Source of the DNA: Thiomicrorhabdus sp. Kp2
GTDB taxonomy: Bacteria > Pseudomonadota > Gammaproteobacteria > Thiomicrospirales > Thiomicrospiraceae
Direction of reading: 5' to 3'
Assembly (NCBI RefSeq): GCF_000478585.1
Contig: NZ_ARWI01000001.1
Span: forward strand, 2,480,001-2,544,000
Length of the DNA: 64,000 bases
The notes under the pieces are model-generated. The model saw nothing but the letters and a program-made list of their open reading frames with translations, made no database searches and was not told the DNA's origin. This document shows, piece by piece, positions 56,189 to 64,000 of the stretch (the stretch's first letter is position 1; the number at the start of each line of letters is the position of its first letter). The position numbers and the translations under genes are program-made.

Positions 56189-56533
56189 TTACAATGCAAT
56201 TTGTTCAAGCTTCAGCATTTCACCAGTGGGGACGTATTTACCTTCAATGTCTATAAAAGATTGGCCGCTTGTGTTGGCCGTGACAGAGACGCTGATTAAA
56301 GTTAAATCATATAAACCGTTTACAGGGCTTTTAAATGCCTCATAAACGGCCATAGTAATCTCAACTTTAAAGCGTTCGTTCATTGGATTATCAATTAACT
56401 CAAATACCCGTGAACCATAGTCTCGACGCATAACACGGGTACCCATTGGTGTTGTCAGAACATCGGCAATGCGTTGGCGTAAGTGGTCAATACCACTTAA
56501 AACCTTGCCCGTTGTTCTATTCATGCCAATCAC
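56189..56533 (-). CDS. Baseplate protein W (P2 gpW / gp25-like)
   Basis: A 114-residue gp25-like lysozyme-fold protein (HLRQRIADVLTTPMGTRVMRRDYGSRVFELIDNP). It nucleates sheath assembly at the baseplate. It starts 4 nt inside the end of gene D. Confidence 0.92.
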   Translation of the reverse strand: MIGMNRTTGKVLSGIDHLRQRIADVLTTPMGTRVMRRDYGSRVFELIDNPMNERFKVEITMAVYEAFKSPVNGLYDLTLISVSVTANTSGQSFIDIEGKYVPTGEMLKLEQIAL

Positions 56534-57546
56534 TTCTTATAACCCGTCCACTGTTTGCTGAATTCTACTTTCAGTTGATAGCCACTCTGCTTAGTTAACG
56601 TATGCTCGACACGTGTAATGTGATAGCGACCATCAACACTGGTTCTAAATTTAGCAAGTTCCAGCACACCTTCGGATATCAGCCCCTTGATAACTTTTGG
56701 TGTAGCTGGCAGCGATAAATAACCATCCACCGTTGCCATAGTACGATCTTGCAATCTGGCAGCCGCATGTGAATAAGCTTCCTCTTCAGACGCATAGGTT
56801 GTTTTTAGCTCCTCAACCACATCGCCACCACCCACCGTTACATATTTAACCAAAGCCGCATTGTAATCATAATAGCTGGCACGTATTGCACCATAGCGTG
56901 GACGACCTCGGTCATTGACCTGCCAACGAGTTACCATGCCAGGCTCAATATAAACAGCGTTAAGAGGTGTACCTGACACACTCAACCCATTGCCTTTAGG
57001 CTTAAATATCATAAAGCCTTGTACTGCTTTAAATATGGCTCCATAGGTGGATGCCAGGCGGTTAAGCAGCTGCAAGTCCGATTCGGATGTTTGATCTAGC
57101 TGCTCGATGGGCTTACTGGCCAAAGCATCAGATATACTCGGTGTGTAACCGTATTTTTTGGCGATAGTACTCACAATTTCACCCAATGTCGTATCAGACC
57201 AAGTCTTAGAGGTTGAGGACTTAAGGTTATTTAAAAAATCCACAGATGAGGCTAATAATCGCATTTTCATTGGGTGACCTTCAAACGTCACTTCATCAAA
57301 AATATAAGTCCCAACTTTAACCAGTTTTTCACCTTCAAAACCCAGGCTTACTTCAAATTCAGAACCAAAGTCTTCGCGTTTTAGGTTTCCGACTGCATCA
57401 TCAAGAATGATTTCCACGTAATCGCTTGTTACTCCTGGCAAGTCAATTGCCCTAATAGAAACTACCCGATTATGTATTTTGTCAGTAACATCTTGTGACT
57501 TTGATTCAGGCTTAGTTGTTACAATAAGTTTAAACATTGGTGTCAT
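56530..57546 (-). CDS. Tail hub protein D (P2 gpD-like)
   Basis: A 338-residue protein of the phage late control D / VgrG-Pvc8 hub family (TSESDLQLLNRLASTYGAIF; VNDRGRPRYGAIRASYYD; DGRYHITRVEHTLTK). It forms the hub between tube and spike. Between it and gene X an opposite-strand lipoprotein gene interrupts the operon. Confidence 0.9.
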   Translation of the reverse strand: MTPMFKLIVTTKPESKSQDVTDKIHNRVVSIRAIDLPGVTSDYVEIILDDAVGNLKREDFGSEFEVSLGFEGEKLVKVGTYIFDEVTFEGHPMKMRLLASSVDFLNNLKSSTSKTWSDTTLGEIVSTIAKKYGYTPSISDALASKPIEQLDQTSESDLQLLNRLASTYGAIFKAVQGFMIFKPKGNGLSVSGTPLNAVYIEPGMVTRWQVNDRGRPRYGAIRASYYDYNAALVKYVTVGGGDVVEELKTTYASEEEAYSHAAARLQDRTMATVDGYLSLPATPKVIKGLISEGVLELAKFRTSVDGRYHITRVEHTLTKQSGYQLKVEFSKQWTGYKK

Positions 57547-57597
57547 TTGTTTATTCTCCTGAATAATGTTAAGGTGCGAAAAAATGAGGTTGATTAG

Positions 57598-57960
57598 ATG
57601 AAAAACGTATTTGTATTGTTAATTGCTTTAACTACTTTGTTTGCTTTGCAGGGTTGTAATAAAACAAAGCCTGAAACCAAGTGGGAGCTTCTCCAGATGA
57701 GAACTTCTGACGACTTAAATGGGGATAAAACAATTGTCTCTTCAAGCGACTTCCCATATGAAGAACTAGGCATACAGTGCCAGTACTATCTAAGAACAGG
57801 TTGGCTTTATGGAGTTTATGAATATGCACATAGAGTTACGAACCTAAAAACTGGCGATGCCTATTACTTCCGCTGCCAAGAAGTCATTCCAAAACAATTT
57901 GGCGACCCCATTCCTAACGATAAAATCAAACCTTTCAAGATTGAAAAAGGGGTGTCTTAA
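57598..57960 (+). CDS. Hypothetical lipoprotein, opposite-strand phage cassette
   Basis: A 120-residue protein with a signal peptide and lipobox (LFALQGC, Cys20) followed by a ~100-residue soluble domain of unknown family containing two further Cys (IQCQYYLR and YYFRCQEV) that could form a disulfide. It is transcribed against the tail operon between genes D and X, and its TAA lies in a TTAA shared with the gene X stop. AGG Shine-Dalgarno upstream. Lipoproteins in this kind of position are sometimes superinfection-exclusion factors; that is inference. Confidence 0.65.
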   Translation: MKNVFVLLIALTTLFALQGCNKTKPETKWELLQMRTSDDLNGDKTIVSSSDFPYEELGIQCQYYLRTGWLYGVYEYAHRVTNLKTGDAYYFRCQEVIPKQFGDPIPNDKIKPFKIEKGVS

Positions 57961-58160
57961 CTCCAAATTCCTGACTGTTCTTCTGGCGACTCCAGCCTGG
58001 TCAATTCTGGTAGTTCAACCAATACACCTGCTGGTAGCACTACATGGTTTGCCAGCTTGGGGTTCGCTTCCAAGACCTGTTCCACATAACCACTGGTTGC
58101 CCCATAGTAATGGTGGCAAATCAAATCCAACGTATCGCCGTCTTGGCTACGGTATTTCAT
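57957..58160 (-). CDS. Tail protein X (LysM-like, P2 gpX)
   Basis: A 67-residue LysM-type tail protein (YRSQDGDTLDLICHHYYG; LVELPEL). It strengthens the tail near the hub. It overlaps gene U by 4 nt, and its stop codon overlaps that of the opposite-strand lipoprotein. Confidence 0.9.
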   Translation of the reverse strand: MKYRSQDGDTLDLICHHYYGATSGYVEQVLEANPKLANHVVLPAGVLVELPELTRLESPEEQSGIWS

Positions 58161-58693
58161 AGTAAGGCTCCAAGCTGTTCATTCACTGACTTAGCCACAC
58201 TTGAACTGGTTTCACGGCTGTAATATTTTAGGGTTAATCTAAACTCTATTTTCATAGGTGCACCATTCTTAATGAGTACACGCATGGTTTCTTGCACTTG
58301 CTCAATCGCCCATTCACCCCAAATCTTACCTGTACCATCCACCATTGGCAGAGGTTTACCCAGGCCTGCTAACTCACGCATACCTTGAATCTGATGTAAG
58401 CCACCTTTATAGTGCGGGTAAATAACGCCCTCCAGTTCTAAGCTGTCTTTACCAATCCCTGTAAACTGACTCATTGGGCGGTTGCCTATACGCTCTTGAT
58501 CCGCCCATTTATATTCAGTATTACGGTTAAGTGACTGATAAGCTGCTGTATCCATAGCAAACATAAATGGCCCCAGCATCATCATGACCGCACCCGAGTG
58601 ACTGAGTTGCCCAGCAACGGCCTCAAAACCTTCTCTAATACGTGATAAATCACGCAAGCTGCTTACTACATCATCGTATTGAAAATCAGCCAT
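58157..58693 (-). CDS. Tail completion protein U (P2 gpU)
   Basis: A 178-residue gpU family protein (FMFAMDTAAYQSLNRNTEYKW; GKDSLELEGVIYPHYKGG). It sits at the tube terminus and limits tail length. It overlaps the tape-measure stop by 8 nt. Confidence 0.92.
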   Translation of the reverse strand: MADFQYDDVVSSLRDLSRIREGFEAVAGQLSHSGAVMMMLGPFMFAMDTAAYQSLNRNTEYKWADQERIGNRPMSQFTGIGKDSLELEGVIYPHYKGGLHQIQGMRELAGLGKPLPMVDGTGKIWGEWAIEQVQETMRVLIKNGAPMKIEFRLTLKYYSRETSSSVAKSVNEQLGALL

Positions 58694-60461
58694 TTCTACC
58701 TCTTAAAGCCTCTTGAATTGCTTTTTCTACCGCCGCTTGAATATGTTGTTCAATTTGCGGTCCAATATCCCCCATGCGAGCAGCGTCACCACTGATCGTA
58801 ATCGGAGCATTCACCTCTACTCTAATCGGTGCGGCTTGAGAGCTTGGCATTGGAGCAGAAGCCATCGCAGGGGAGGTTGCTACCACCGACGTCAGTGCTA
58901 CGGCTTGTGCCGCTTTTTTAGCAGGCTCAACAACCTGCTGCACTCTCTGTGTTAGTTTTTGTTCTTCATCAAAACCAAAAATACTTTTTAGTTTGGAACC
59001 GTATTCCATCAAGGTTTTAAATGGGCTTGAAAGCTTATTTAAAAAGCCATTAATCCAGCCTAAAAAATCACTCCAGGCTTGCTTAGGGTTCTCCCAAATA
59101 CTTCTCACCCAGTTTGAAAACGCCAGCCATTTACTTTTAACGCTATCCCATATGGTTTCAAAAAAGGCTTTGACCTTATCCCAGTTGAGTATGATGAGAG
59201 CGGCAGCGGCTACAATCGCGGCAATAACCAAACCAACAGGGTTCGCTAAAATGGCGACCGATAACATCGTAAAGGCCTGTATAAACGTCGCAATGGCAGG
59301 CAGTAACGGTAAGGCGATTATGGCCATAATGGTATTTTCCCAACCGCCCATCATCTCTGCTACGTCATTGGCTTTGTCTACAAAACCATCAAAGCCGTTG
59401 TAGAGTTTTCCTGCCCAATTCCATAACGAATCAAAAGTCTTAATTAAGCCTTTACCAAACCGCTCAGCAATGACTTGCAACTGACCGTTCTTTGCCATTT
59501 GATCTATCTTGGTTAAGACGCCTTGCAGCTTGGATTTGATGTGTTCAAATACACCAGAGCTCATCACCATCTGCTGAAAGCGAACCCACTGATCAGATAG
59601 GTTTGACATAATTCCAATAAAAGTTTTTGATTGGGCATTCTGAGCACCTGCGTATTTCTCATTCCAAATACCCGACAGTACCTTTTGAATCTGTTCTCGA
59701 TCGCCTTTTAAAGCTTGTAATACTTTGGTGGTACCATCTTTGGCCGTGTATTCATATGAGATTACATTACCCGCGGTTGAGGCTGTAACACCGAACTCTC
59801 TTAGTCTCTCATTCTGACCAGTTACAGCATCGGCAATGGCTTCGACAGACTGCATGAGCGGCTTGCCCATCGCACTGGATGTATCGCCCAGCGTCATAAG
59901 CAAACCGTTGGTTGGATCCAGCCCATAAGAGCGTAAACGCACAAATGCCTCTGTTACATCATTAAGCTCGTAAGGGGTTTTAACCGCAAAGTTTGAAATC
60001 CAATCCATCGAGGCTTTGGCCTTAGTGCTTGAGCCTTCTACAATTTTTAATGTGGCTTCGTATTGCTCAAAGGTGGCCGCGGTATCAATAAAGGTGCGTT
60101 TAAAACCGAATATACCTGCCCCAATTGTGGCACCACCAATGGCAAAAGCCTTACTGAATCGACTGGCAAAATCGCCACCTGCCTGAGTGAGCCTTTTAAA
60201 ATGACCACTTACTTGAGATGCCTTATTGCGAATACTGTCCAGGGCACGACCCAACTTTTGTTGAATACGGGCGGCATTATCGGTCACATTAGAGAGTTTA
60301 CGGTAGTAGGTGACTAGTCCGCTTTGTTTGGTTTTAGAAGCCAGCTTGTTGGCGTAATCGGTAATCTTGTTGAGCTTGCCTGTAGAGGCAGCCACTTTTT
60401 TTAGTGGCTTTGAAACCTTATCCACCAGGCTAATAATCATCGCCAGTTTCATGTCGTTCAT
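58686..60461 (-). CDS. Tail tape measure protein (P2 gpT-like)
   Basis: A 591-residue tape measure. The N-terminal ~110 residues are a predicted coiled coil; the TP901-like tape-measure core (FEQYEATLKIVEGSSTKAK, FAVKTPYELNDVTEAFVRLR) is followed by hydrophobic membrane-like segments (about 365-430) and a Pro/Ala-rich tail. The length implies a fairly short tail, of the order of P2. The gene starts upstream of U, with gene E' before it. Confidence 0.9.
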   Translation of the reverse strand: MNDMKLAMIISLVDKVSKPLKKVAASTGKLNKITDYANKLASKTKQSGLVTYYRKLSNVTDNAARIQQKLGRALDSIRNKASQVSGHFKRLTQAGGDFASRFSKAFAIGGATIGAGIFGFKRTFIDTAATFEQYEATLKIVEGSSTKAKASMDWISNFAVKTPYELNDVTEAFVRLRSYGLDPTNGLLMTLGDTSSAMGKPLMQSVEAIADAVTGQNERLREFGVTASTAGNVISYEYTAKDGTTKVLQALKGDREQIQKVLSGIWNEKYAGAQNAQSKTFIGIMSNLSDQWVRFQQMVMSSGVFEHIKSKLQGVLTKIDQMAKNGQLQVIAERFGKGLIKTFDSLWNWAGKLYNGFDGFVDKANDVAEMMGGWENTIMAIIALPLLPAIATFIQAFTMLSVAILANPVGLVIAAIVAAAALIILNWDKVKAFFETIWDSVKSKWLAFSNWVRSIWENPKQAWSDFLGWINGFLNKLSSPFKTLMEYGSKLKSIFGFDEEQKLTQRVQQVVEPAKKAAQAVALTSVVATSPAMASAPMPSSQAAPIRVEVNAPITISGDAARMGDIGPQIEQHIQAAVEKAIQEALRGRNG

Positions 60462-60479
60462 AAGGCCTCCAAAAATGGA

Positions 60480-60898
60480 TTAGGTGAGTGATGAGTGTTG
60501 AGCTTCTAGAACCGCTTTTGCTTTAGCAAACCATCCCATTAGCTCTTCAATTGACATGGCCGCCATCTCACGTGGCGGCCAATGAAATACAGCGGCAATG
60601 GCCGCCATGACGTTATCTACTTGGTCTGGGATGGACTGCCCGTAAAAAAACCCGCAATCTCCCCTGACAATTCCATGAGGTTTTCGCTTTCTAAGGTGGC
60701 AAAGTCATCAGCGGTAATAAGTGGGTCACTGATTCGTGGTAAAACGGTACCAATTGCGGTCACGTCCATACGCACTAAATCCAACATGTTTAACCCACGT
60801 AGTTCGCCTGCCATTGGCTTGCGTAAGGTGATTTTTTCCACTTTATTGCCGCCAATTTTTTGGGCAATCGGTAGTTTGACTGTAATGGTTTTAGACAT
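60480..60898 (-). CDS. gpE-E' tail assembly chaperone by -1 frameshift
   Basis: Translation of gpE (from ATG at 60898) can slip -1 on a T7 run (minus strand 60650-60644, in-frame as GGT TTT TTT ACG) and read TAC GGG CAG into the E' frame, ending at TAA 60480. The fused product would be about 139 residues. Its tail (FHWPPREMAAMSIEELMGWFAKA) is a clear P2 E' family sequence, absent from the plain gpE frame. Such E/E' frameshifts are known in contractile phages. Confidence 0.8.
60617..60898 (-). CDS. Tail assembly protein gpE
   Basis: A 93-residue tail assembly protein (VKLPIAQKIGGNKVEKITLRKPMAGELRGLNMLDLV). It is the unframeshifted product of the E/E' pair and is present between the tube and tape-measure genes, as usual. 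The alternative slip product is given separately. Confidence 0.88.
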   Translation of the reverse strand: MSKTITVKLPIAQKIGGNKVEKITLRKPMAGELRGLNMLDLVRMDVTAIGTVLPRISDPLITADDFATLESENLMELSGEIAGFFTGSPSQTK

Positions 60899-60922
60899 TC
60901 TAATTTCCTTTATATCTTTGGG

Positions 60923-61423
60923 TTATAGGCCAAGGGCGGCACGAATTTCAGCAAGCTGATCAACACCACCAATCTTACGTACCATGTTCGGCACATCAAT
61001 CTCGATAATCTCATCGCCATCTATGGTCAACTTGTAGTATTTGACCTTCATCTTCATCTTTTTAGGATTGAGTTCACCTGGTTTCCAAGTGGCCATATCC
61101 AAACCAACCATCTTGCCTTGCAAATTTACGGCAACAGCCTTAACAGTACCATCTTCAGATTGCAAGCCACCTCGTGCAGTTAATGGCACGCTACCACCAT
61201 TAACCCCCCAAAGTTTAAGCAGGGCAACATCGTAACCGCTTAACGTGATTTCCGCCTCCATGGGTTCCATGCCCATATCCACCGCTTCTGAAGTATCCAT
61301 TCCTGCAGCACGAATATCCTCGGTAACAATGTCAAGTTTGGGCAATACCAACTCTGTGGCCATGCCCGCATAGCCTTTACCATCAACTGCGACGTTAAAA
61401 TCTTTCAGTATATTCTCACTCAT
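60923..61423 (-). CDS. Major tail tube protein (P2 FII-like)
   Basis: A 166-residue tube protein of the P2 gpFII family (VDGKGYAGMATELVLPKLDIV; GELNPKKMKMKVKYYKLTIDG). It polymerises to form the inner tube. It overlaps the sheath gene by 4 nt. Confidence 0.93.
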   Translation of the reverse strand: MSENILKDFNVAVDGKGYAGMATELVLPKLDIVTEDIRAAGMDTSEAVDMGMEPMEAEITLSGYDVALLKLWGVNGGSVPLTARGGLQSEDGTVKAVAVNLQGKMVGLDMATWKPGELNPKKMKMKVKYYKLTIDGDEIIEIDVPNMVRKIGGVDQLAEIRAALGL

Positions 61424-62595
61424 TTAAAAATCTCCTCAATATAGTCGCCCACCATGTGTGAACGGAAGGTAATGTGTTCTGCTGGATAAGGCGGTGTAAA
61501 GTCAAAATCAAAATAGACCTTGCCTTGCTGAATTTGATCAATACTGTTCAGTTCAGGATCTGCCCAGGCCTGACCACCCAAAATGGCTCCAATATTGGTT
61601 AGATGACGCAGATAGTTATTCACACCTTCGGTCACATCTTCAACATAGGTTTTAGTGATATTGCGATCGACCGCCCACATATGTGCACGCAACAGACTGT
61701 CATTAATCATATCTGCGGTACGCACCACAGACAAAAACGCCCATTTAGGATCAGATGAACAAGTGCGGTTACCCCATAAACGATAGCCATCTTTTTGAAT
61801 AATGGTGGCTACTTCGTTTTCGTTTAGATAGTTAGCTCGAGCATTGACATCGCCAAGGGTAAAGTCCACTGCACGGGCGGTACCGATAATACCTAGCATT
61901 TCGCGGTTAGATGGCGACCACCAGAAGCCACGCTCATTGTCTGACTTGGCAATCATGCCAGCCACCCGAGCCGAAGCAGGGCGAATAATCTCTGAGCTAG
62001 TCACGGTGTCCCAAGTCTTAACCCAAGGATCAACAATAAATGCACGCTTGGAACCTTGCAGCTCACGGTAAGTGATTGCATCGGCATCATTAGTGTTAGG
62101 GCCATCAGCAATAATCACCGCTCGTAAACGTTCTGCAATAGGCACTAAATCCGCCAATACCGCTTGATCATGAGAGAAGCCAGGCGTAATTAAAATGCGT
62201 GGTGTCACTTTGGCAATACTCTCTGCAGCCAATAAAGCTTGAATACCTGTATAGCTACCTGTGCTTACATCGACTCCACCAATCACATTGCTTTTGGTAG
62301 CAGCTGCATCCAACCCCTCATCGACACGAATAACCACAATCATAGCGCCGACCTGGTCAAAGATATCATCCATAGCGGCTGGCAAAGTGCCATTACCGCT
62401 ACCAACCATATCAAGCTTGGCCGCTTCAATACGAGAGCCTGCAATTAATACAGGAGTATTTAATGGGAAGGCAGTGGCATCAGCATCGGGAGCCGTGCCA
62501 ACCACACCCACAACGGATGATTTAACGGTTCTAATCGGGCGTGCACCGTTGTCAATTTCAACGACCTCGACCCCGTGTAAAAATTGTTCTGGCAT
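61420..62595 (-). CDS. Tail sheath protein (P2 FI-like)
   Basis: A 391-residue contractile sheath (YTGIQALLAAESIAKVTPRILITPG; PSNREMLGIIGTARAVDFTLGD; NRTCSSDPKWAFLSVVRTADMI). It wraps the tube and contracts on injection. It follows the small gp38-like gene. Confidence 0.95.
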   Translation of the reverse strand: MPEQFLHGVEVVEIDNGARPIRTVKSSVVGVVGTAPDADATAFPLNTPVLIAGSRIEAAKLDMVGSGNGTLPAAMDDIFDQVGAMIVVIRVDEGLDAAATKSNVIGGVDVSTGSYTGIQALLAAESIAKVTPRILITPGFSHDQAVLADLVPIAERLRAVIIADGPNTNDADAITYRELQGSKRAFIVDPWVKTWDTVTSSEIIRPASARVAGMIAKSDNERGFWWSPSNREMLGIIGTARAVDFTLGDVNARANYLNENEVATIIQKDGYRLWGNRTCSSDPKWAFLSVVRTADMINDSLLRAHMWAVDRNITKTYVEDVTEGVNNYLRHLTNIGAILGGQAWADPELNSIDQIQQGKVYFDFDFTPPYPAEHITFRSHMVGDYIEEIFK

Positions 62596-62598
62596 GGG

Positions 62599-62793
62599 TT
62601 ACTCCTTTGCCTTGCTAGCTGTTGGTGTTTTGGTTTTGGTTGACTGAGTCGTTTTAATGGGTTCTAAAAACCCACCCAAAACTAAGTAAGTGGCCTGCTT
62701 GGGATAGAGGGACACGGTTTCATCTTTTTGATATGGCTTATGCTCCAGGTTCAGTGGCTTTAAAACCTTGTATGATTGTTTTGTTTGCGTCAT
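62599..62793 (-). CDS. Small phage protein in Mu gp38 position
   Basis: A 64-residue protein with a short conserved-looking core (YKVLKPLNLEHKPYQKDETVSLYPKQATYL) and a Lys/Thr-rich tail. It sits immediately upstream of the sheath gene, where Mu and related phages carry gp38 (DUF2635-like). It is not a recognised P2 gene. The family match is tentative. Confidence 0.55.
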   Translation of the reverse strand: MTQTKQSYKVLKPLNLEHKPYQKDETVSLYPKQATYLVLGGFLEPIKTTQSTKTKTPTASKAKE

Positions 62794-62849
62794 CGCTGAC
62801 TCCTTTACGTTACTGTGATTGTTTTTTAGTGCCTATAGTCTGGCCACCA

Positions 62850-63452
62850 TTATGGTTTTGGCTTAGAACAAGCACCTCCCAAAGAATCATCCGTATTGTG
62901 ATATTTAAGACTGATATCGTCGGCTTTAACATCGCCGCCATTTACCTGTGTGTTTCCGTTAATCGTTACTTCACCATTAATTGTGGTTGGGCCATTGATC
63001 TGTACACCACCTGGACTCGTTAACTCGGTGGTACCGCCACTTGGCAAGGTGGCTGATAGACAGTGTGTGGCACGGTTATATTCAATTACCGCACCGTCCT
63101 TATAAACGCGTCTATGTACATCTTTTGAGTTAGCCGGTGCAGCGTGTGCATCTTGATAGATCGCTGGAAAAACGACACCAAGCCGCATATCGCCATTAGG
63201 TGATATCACCATCACTTGCTCACCAACCTCAGGGGCATCCCAGTCTCTGTCATCGCCTGCACGATCTGCTATCCAGCGAAGCCAGCCAGTTACTAAATCA
63301 CCGCCTTGACTATCTTTGCCGTACTTCACTTTCACTTTAGCGGCATTGTAATCAGCTGATTCAATCGTGCCCATTCGCACTAAATTGCTTAAGCGTCTGG
63401 CTAAGTCTTCTAAACCTTCAAAACTGTCAAAGCTTCCAGGAACAGACTTCAT
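62850..63452 (-). CDS. Baseplate spike assembly protein V (P2 gpV-like)
   Basis: A 200-residue gpV family protein. The N-terminal OB-fold part has VRMGTIESADYNAAKVKVKYG; a glycine-rich beta-helix (about 130-175, TTINGEVTINGNTQVNG) follows. It forms the tip spike that punctures the outer membrane. In P2, V is next to W; here V lies upstream of the sheath gene instead. Confidence 0.9.
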   Translation of the reverse strand: MKSVPGSFDSFEGLEDLARRLSNLVRMGTIESADYNAAKVKVKYGKDSQGGDLVTGWLRWIADRAGDDRDWDAPEVGEQVMVISPNGDMRLGVVFPAIYQDAHAAPANSKDVHRRVYKDGAVIEYNRATHCLSATLPSGGTTELTSPGGVQINGPTTINGEVTINGNTQVNGGDVKADDISLKYHNTDDSLGGACSKPKP

Positions 63453-63970
63453 AGTGGTTCATAACTCCCTGTGTTATCACCAACATAAAGCTGAGAAGGG
63501 AGTGTGCCATCTTCAATAAACAGGCTTTCGCCTAGCGTTAAATGCTGCTGCCAGGTAATCGCCCAAAGCATGACACCGTTTTTATCTACCTCGCTTGAGT
63601 AGAGGTTGTCTGAACGGATTGCTTGTGGCTGGCCTGTTCCGTTCACACCCCAGCGCGGTGACTCTGACTCGAGATAATGCTCAATCGCATCCACCAAATT
63701 ACGACATGCCTCTTCAGCACTGAGCTGTGCAGTTGTTTTGGTGACGATATAAACAACTAGCTGTTTAACGGGCTTTGCCTCTCCTGTGCCAGGGTTATTC
63801 ACCTTGACAGTACCTAATGAGCTCACTAACAGTGCTGGCGTTTTAGCACTTAAACGCTTTAGCTCCTGTAGATTGAATCGACCAGGATGAATTTCACAGG
63901 TTTTAAGGGCGTTTAAACGGTTCTTAAATTCCGTTTTAATCGCTGTTAACAGTTCATTCGTTGTGCTCAT
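63449..63970 (-). CDS. Mu gp37-like phage protein
   Basis: A 173-residue protein resembling the Mu gp37 (DUF1834) family, which lies before the small gene and the sheath gene in Mu-like tails (LLTAIKTEFKNRL; VYIVTKTTAQLSAEEACRNLVDAIEHYL). Its role is minor tail assembly or head-tail connection. It overlaps gpV by 4 nt, and its ATG overlaps the stop of an incoming upstream gene. Confidence 0.7.
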   Translation of the reverse strand: MSTTNELLTAIKTEFKNRLNALKTCEIHPGRFNLQELKRLSAKTPALLVSSLGTVKVNNPGTGEAKPVKQLVVYIVTKTTAQLSAEEACRNLVDAIEHYLESESPRWGVNGTGQPQAIRSDNLYSSEVDKNGVMLWAITWQQHLTLGESLFIEDGTLPSQLYVGDNTGSYEPL

Positions 63971-64000
63971 TGCATCAATCCTTGCATCCAGTTTTCCAAT
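63967..64000 (-). CDS. Partial phage gene at the window edge
   Basis: On the minus strand an open frame from the window edge reads LENWMQGLMQ and stops at TGA overlapping the ATG of the gp37-like gene. This ATGA overlap is typical of neighbouring phage genes, so the 3' end of an upstream gene is likely. Too short to identify. Confidence 0.4.
   Translation of the reverse strand, partial: LENWMQGLMQ

Larger units (their letters stand above)
50901..64000. mobile_element. Prophage (tail module), runs off the right edge
   Basis: A near-continuous minus-strand block of contractile-tail genes with P2-like proteins and Mu-like placement of a gp37-like gene and a small gp38-like gene before the sheath gene. 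The left limit is not certain; host genes end with the tRNA-fMet terminator (50844), and imperfect direct repeats near 50905-50955 may mark a transposable-phage end beginning TGTTCTATTG. No integrase, transposase, terminase or capsid gene is in the window, so a defective phage or a tailocin cannot be excluded. The iterated palindrome common in the host DNA is absent here. Confidence 0.88.

Overview
The window reads as an AT-rich gammaproteobacterial chromosome segment. It probably comes from a sulfur-oxidising, autotrophic lineage of the Thiomicrospira / Hydrogenovibrio / Thiomicrorhabdus type. That placement is an inference from the mitochondrial-type 14-gene nuo operon followed by a DUF2818 gene, the blocks leuCDB-asd-truA-trpFBA-accD-folC-dedD-purF-metZ and ftsH-folP-glmM-tpiA-secG-tRNA-Leu-nuo, and the SulP anion transporter. 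No rRNA, CRISPR array or insertion sequence was seen.

Region 1 (1-14.2 kb) is mixed housekeeping: ppnP, a PD-(D/E)XK-like nuclease candidate, a SulP transporter, a diguanylate cyclase with a PilZ-type receptor candidate, a BFD-like [2Fe-2S] protein, a HAD phosphatase, a four-gene Mn/Fe/Zn-type ABC importer, rlmD and queE. In the importer, one permease carries a C-terminal DtxR/MntR-like domain with the metal ligands kept, and overlapping dyads resembling DtxR-family operators lie upstream of the operon. Region 2 (14.2-29.2 kb) is a biosynthetic block for leucine, aspartate semialdehyde, tryptophan, fatty-acid initiation, folate, purine and methionine, with an M23 peptidase/bactofilin pair inserted. 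The pair overlaps by 91 nt. fimV and cvpA, usual members of this neighbourhood, are absent. Region 3 (29.2-35.8 kb) runs yhbY, rlmE, ftsH, folP, glmM, tpiA, secG and tRNA-Leu(GAG). Region 4 (35.9-50.5 kb) is the complete NADH:quinone oxidoreductase operon nuoA-N plus a DUF2818 gene, closed by strong terminators.

Region 5 (about 50.8-64 kb) begins after an initiator tRNA-Met and is the tail end of a contractile-tailed prophage, or a tailocin. On the minus strand it encodes a gp37-like protein, spike V, a small protein, sheath FI, tube FII, chaperones E/E' (with a visible -1 slippery site), tape measure T, U, X, D, W, J, I, a tail fibre, a fibre-assembly protein, a DUF1353 protein and a DNA adenine methylase. 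Two plus-strand cassettes (52.3-52.9 kb and 57.6-58.0 kb) and a 21-codon lipoprotein gene look like independently expressed accessory (moron) genes. Head and integration genes lie outside the window.

The most striking signal is a 12-bp palindrome, ACCAGGCCTGGT. I count 12 perfect copies in the first 50 kb and none in the 13 kb of prophage. Six copies are intergenic, four of them inside perfect palindromes of 22-38 bp, and six lie within genes. All positions were read by eye without alignment or database searches.
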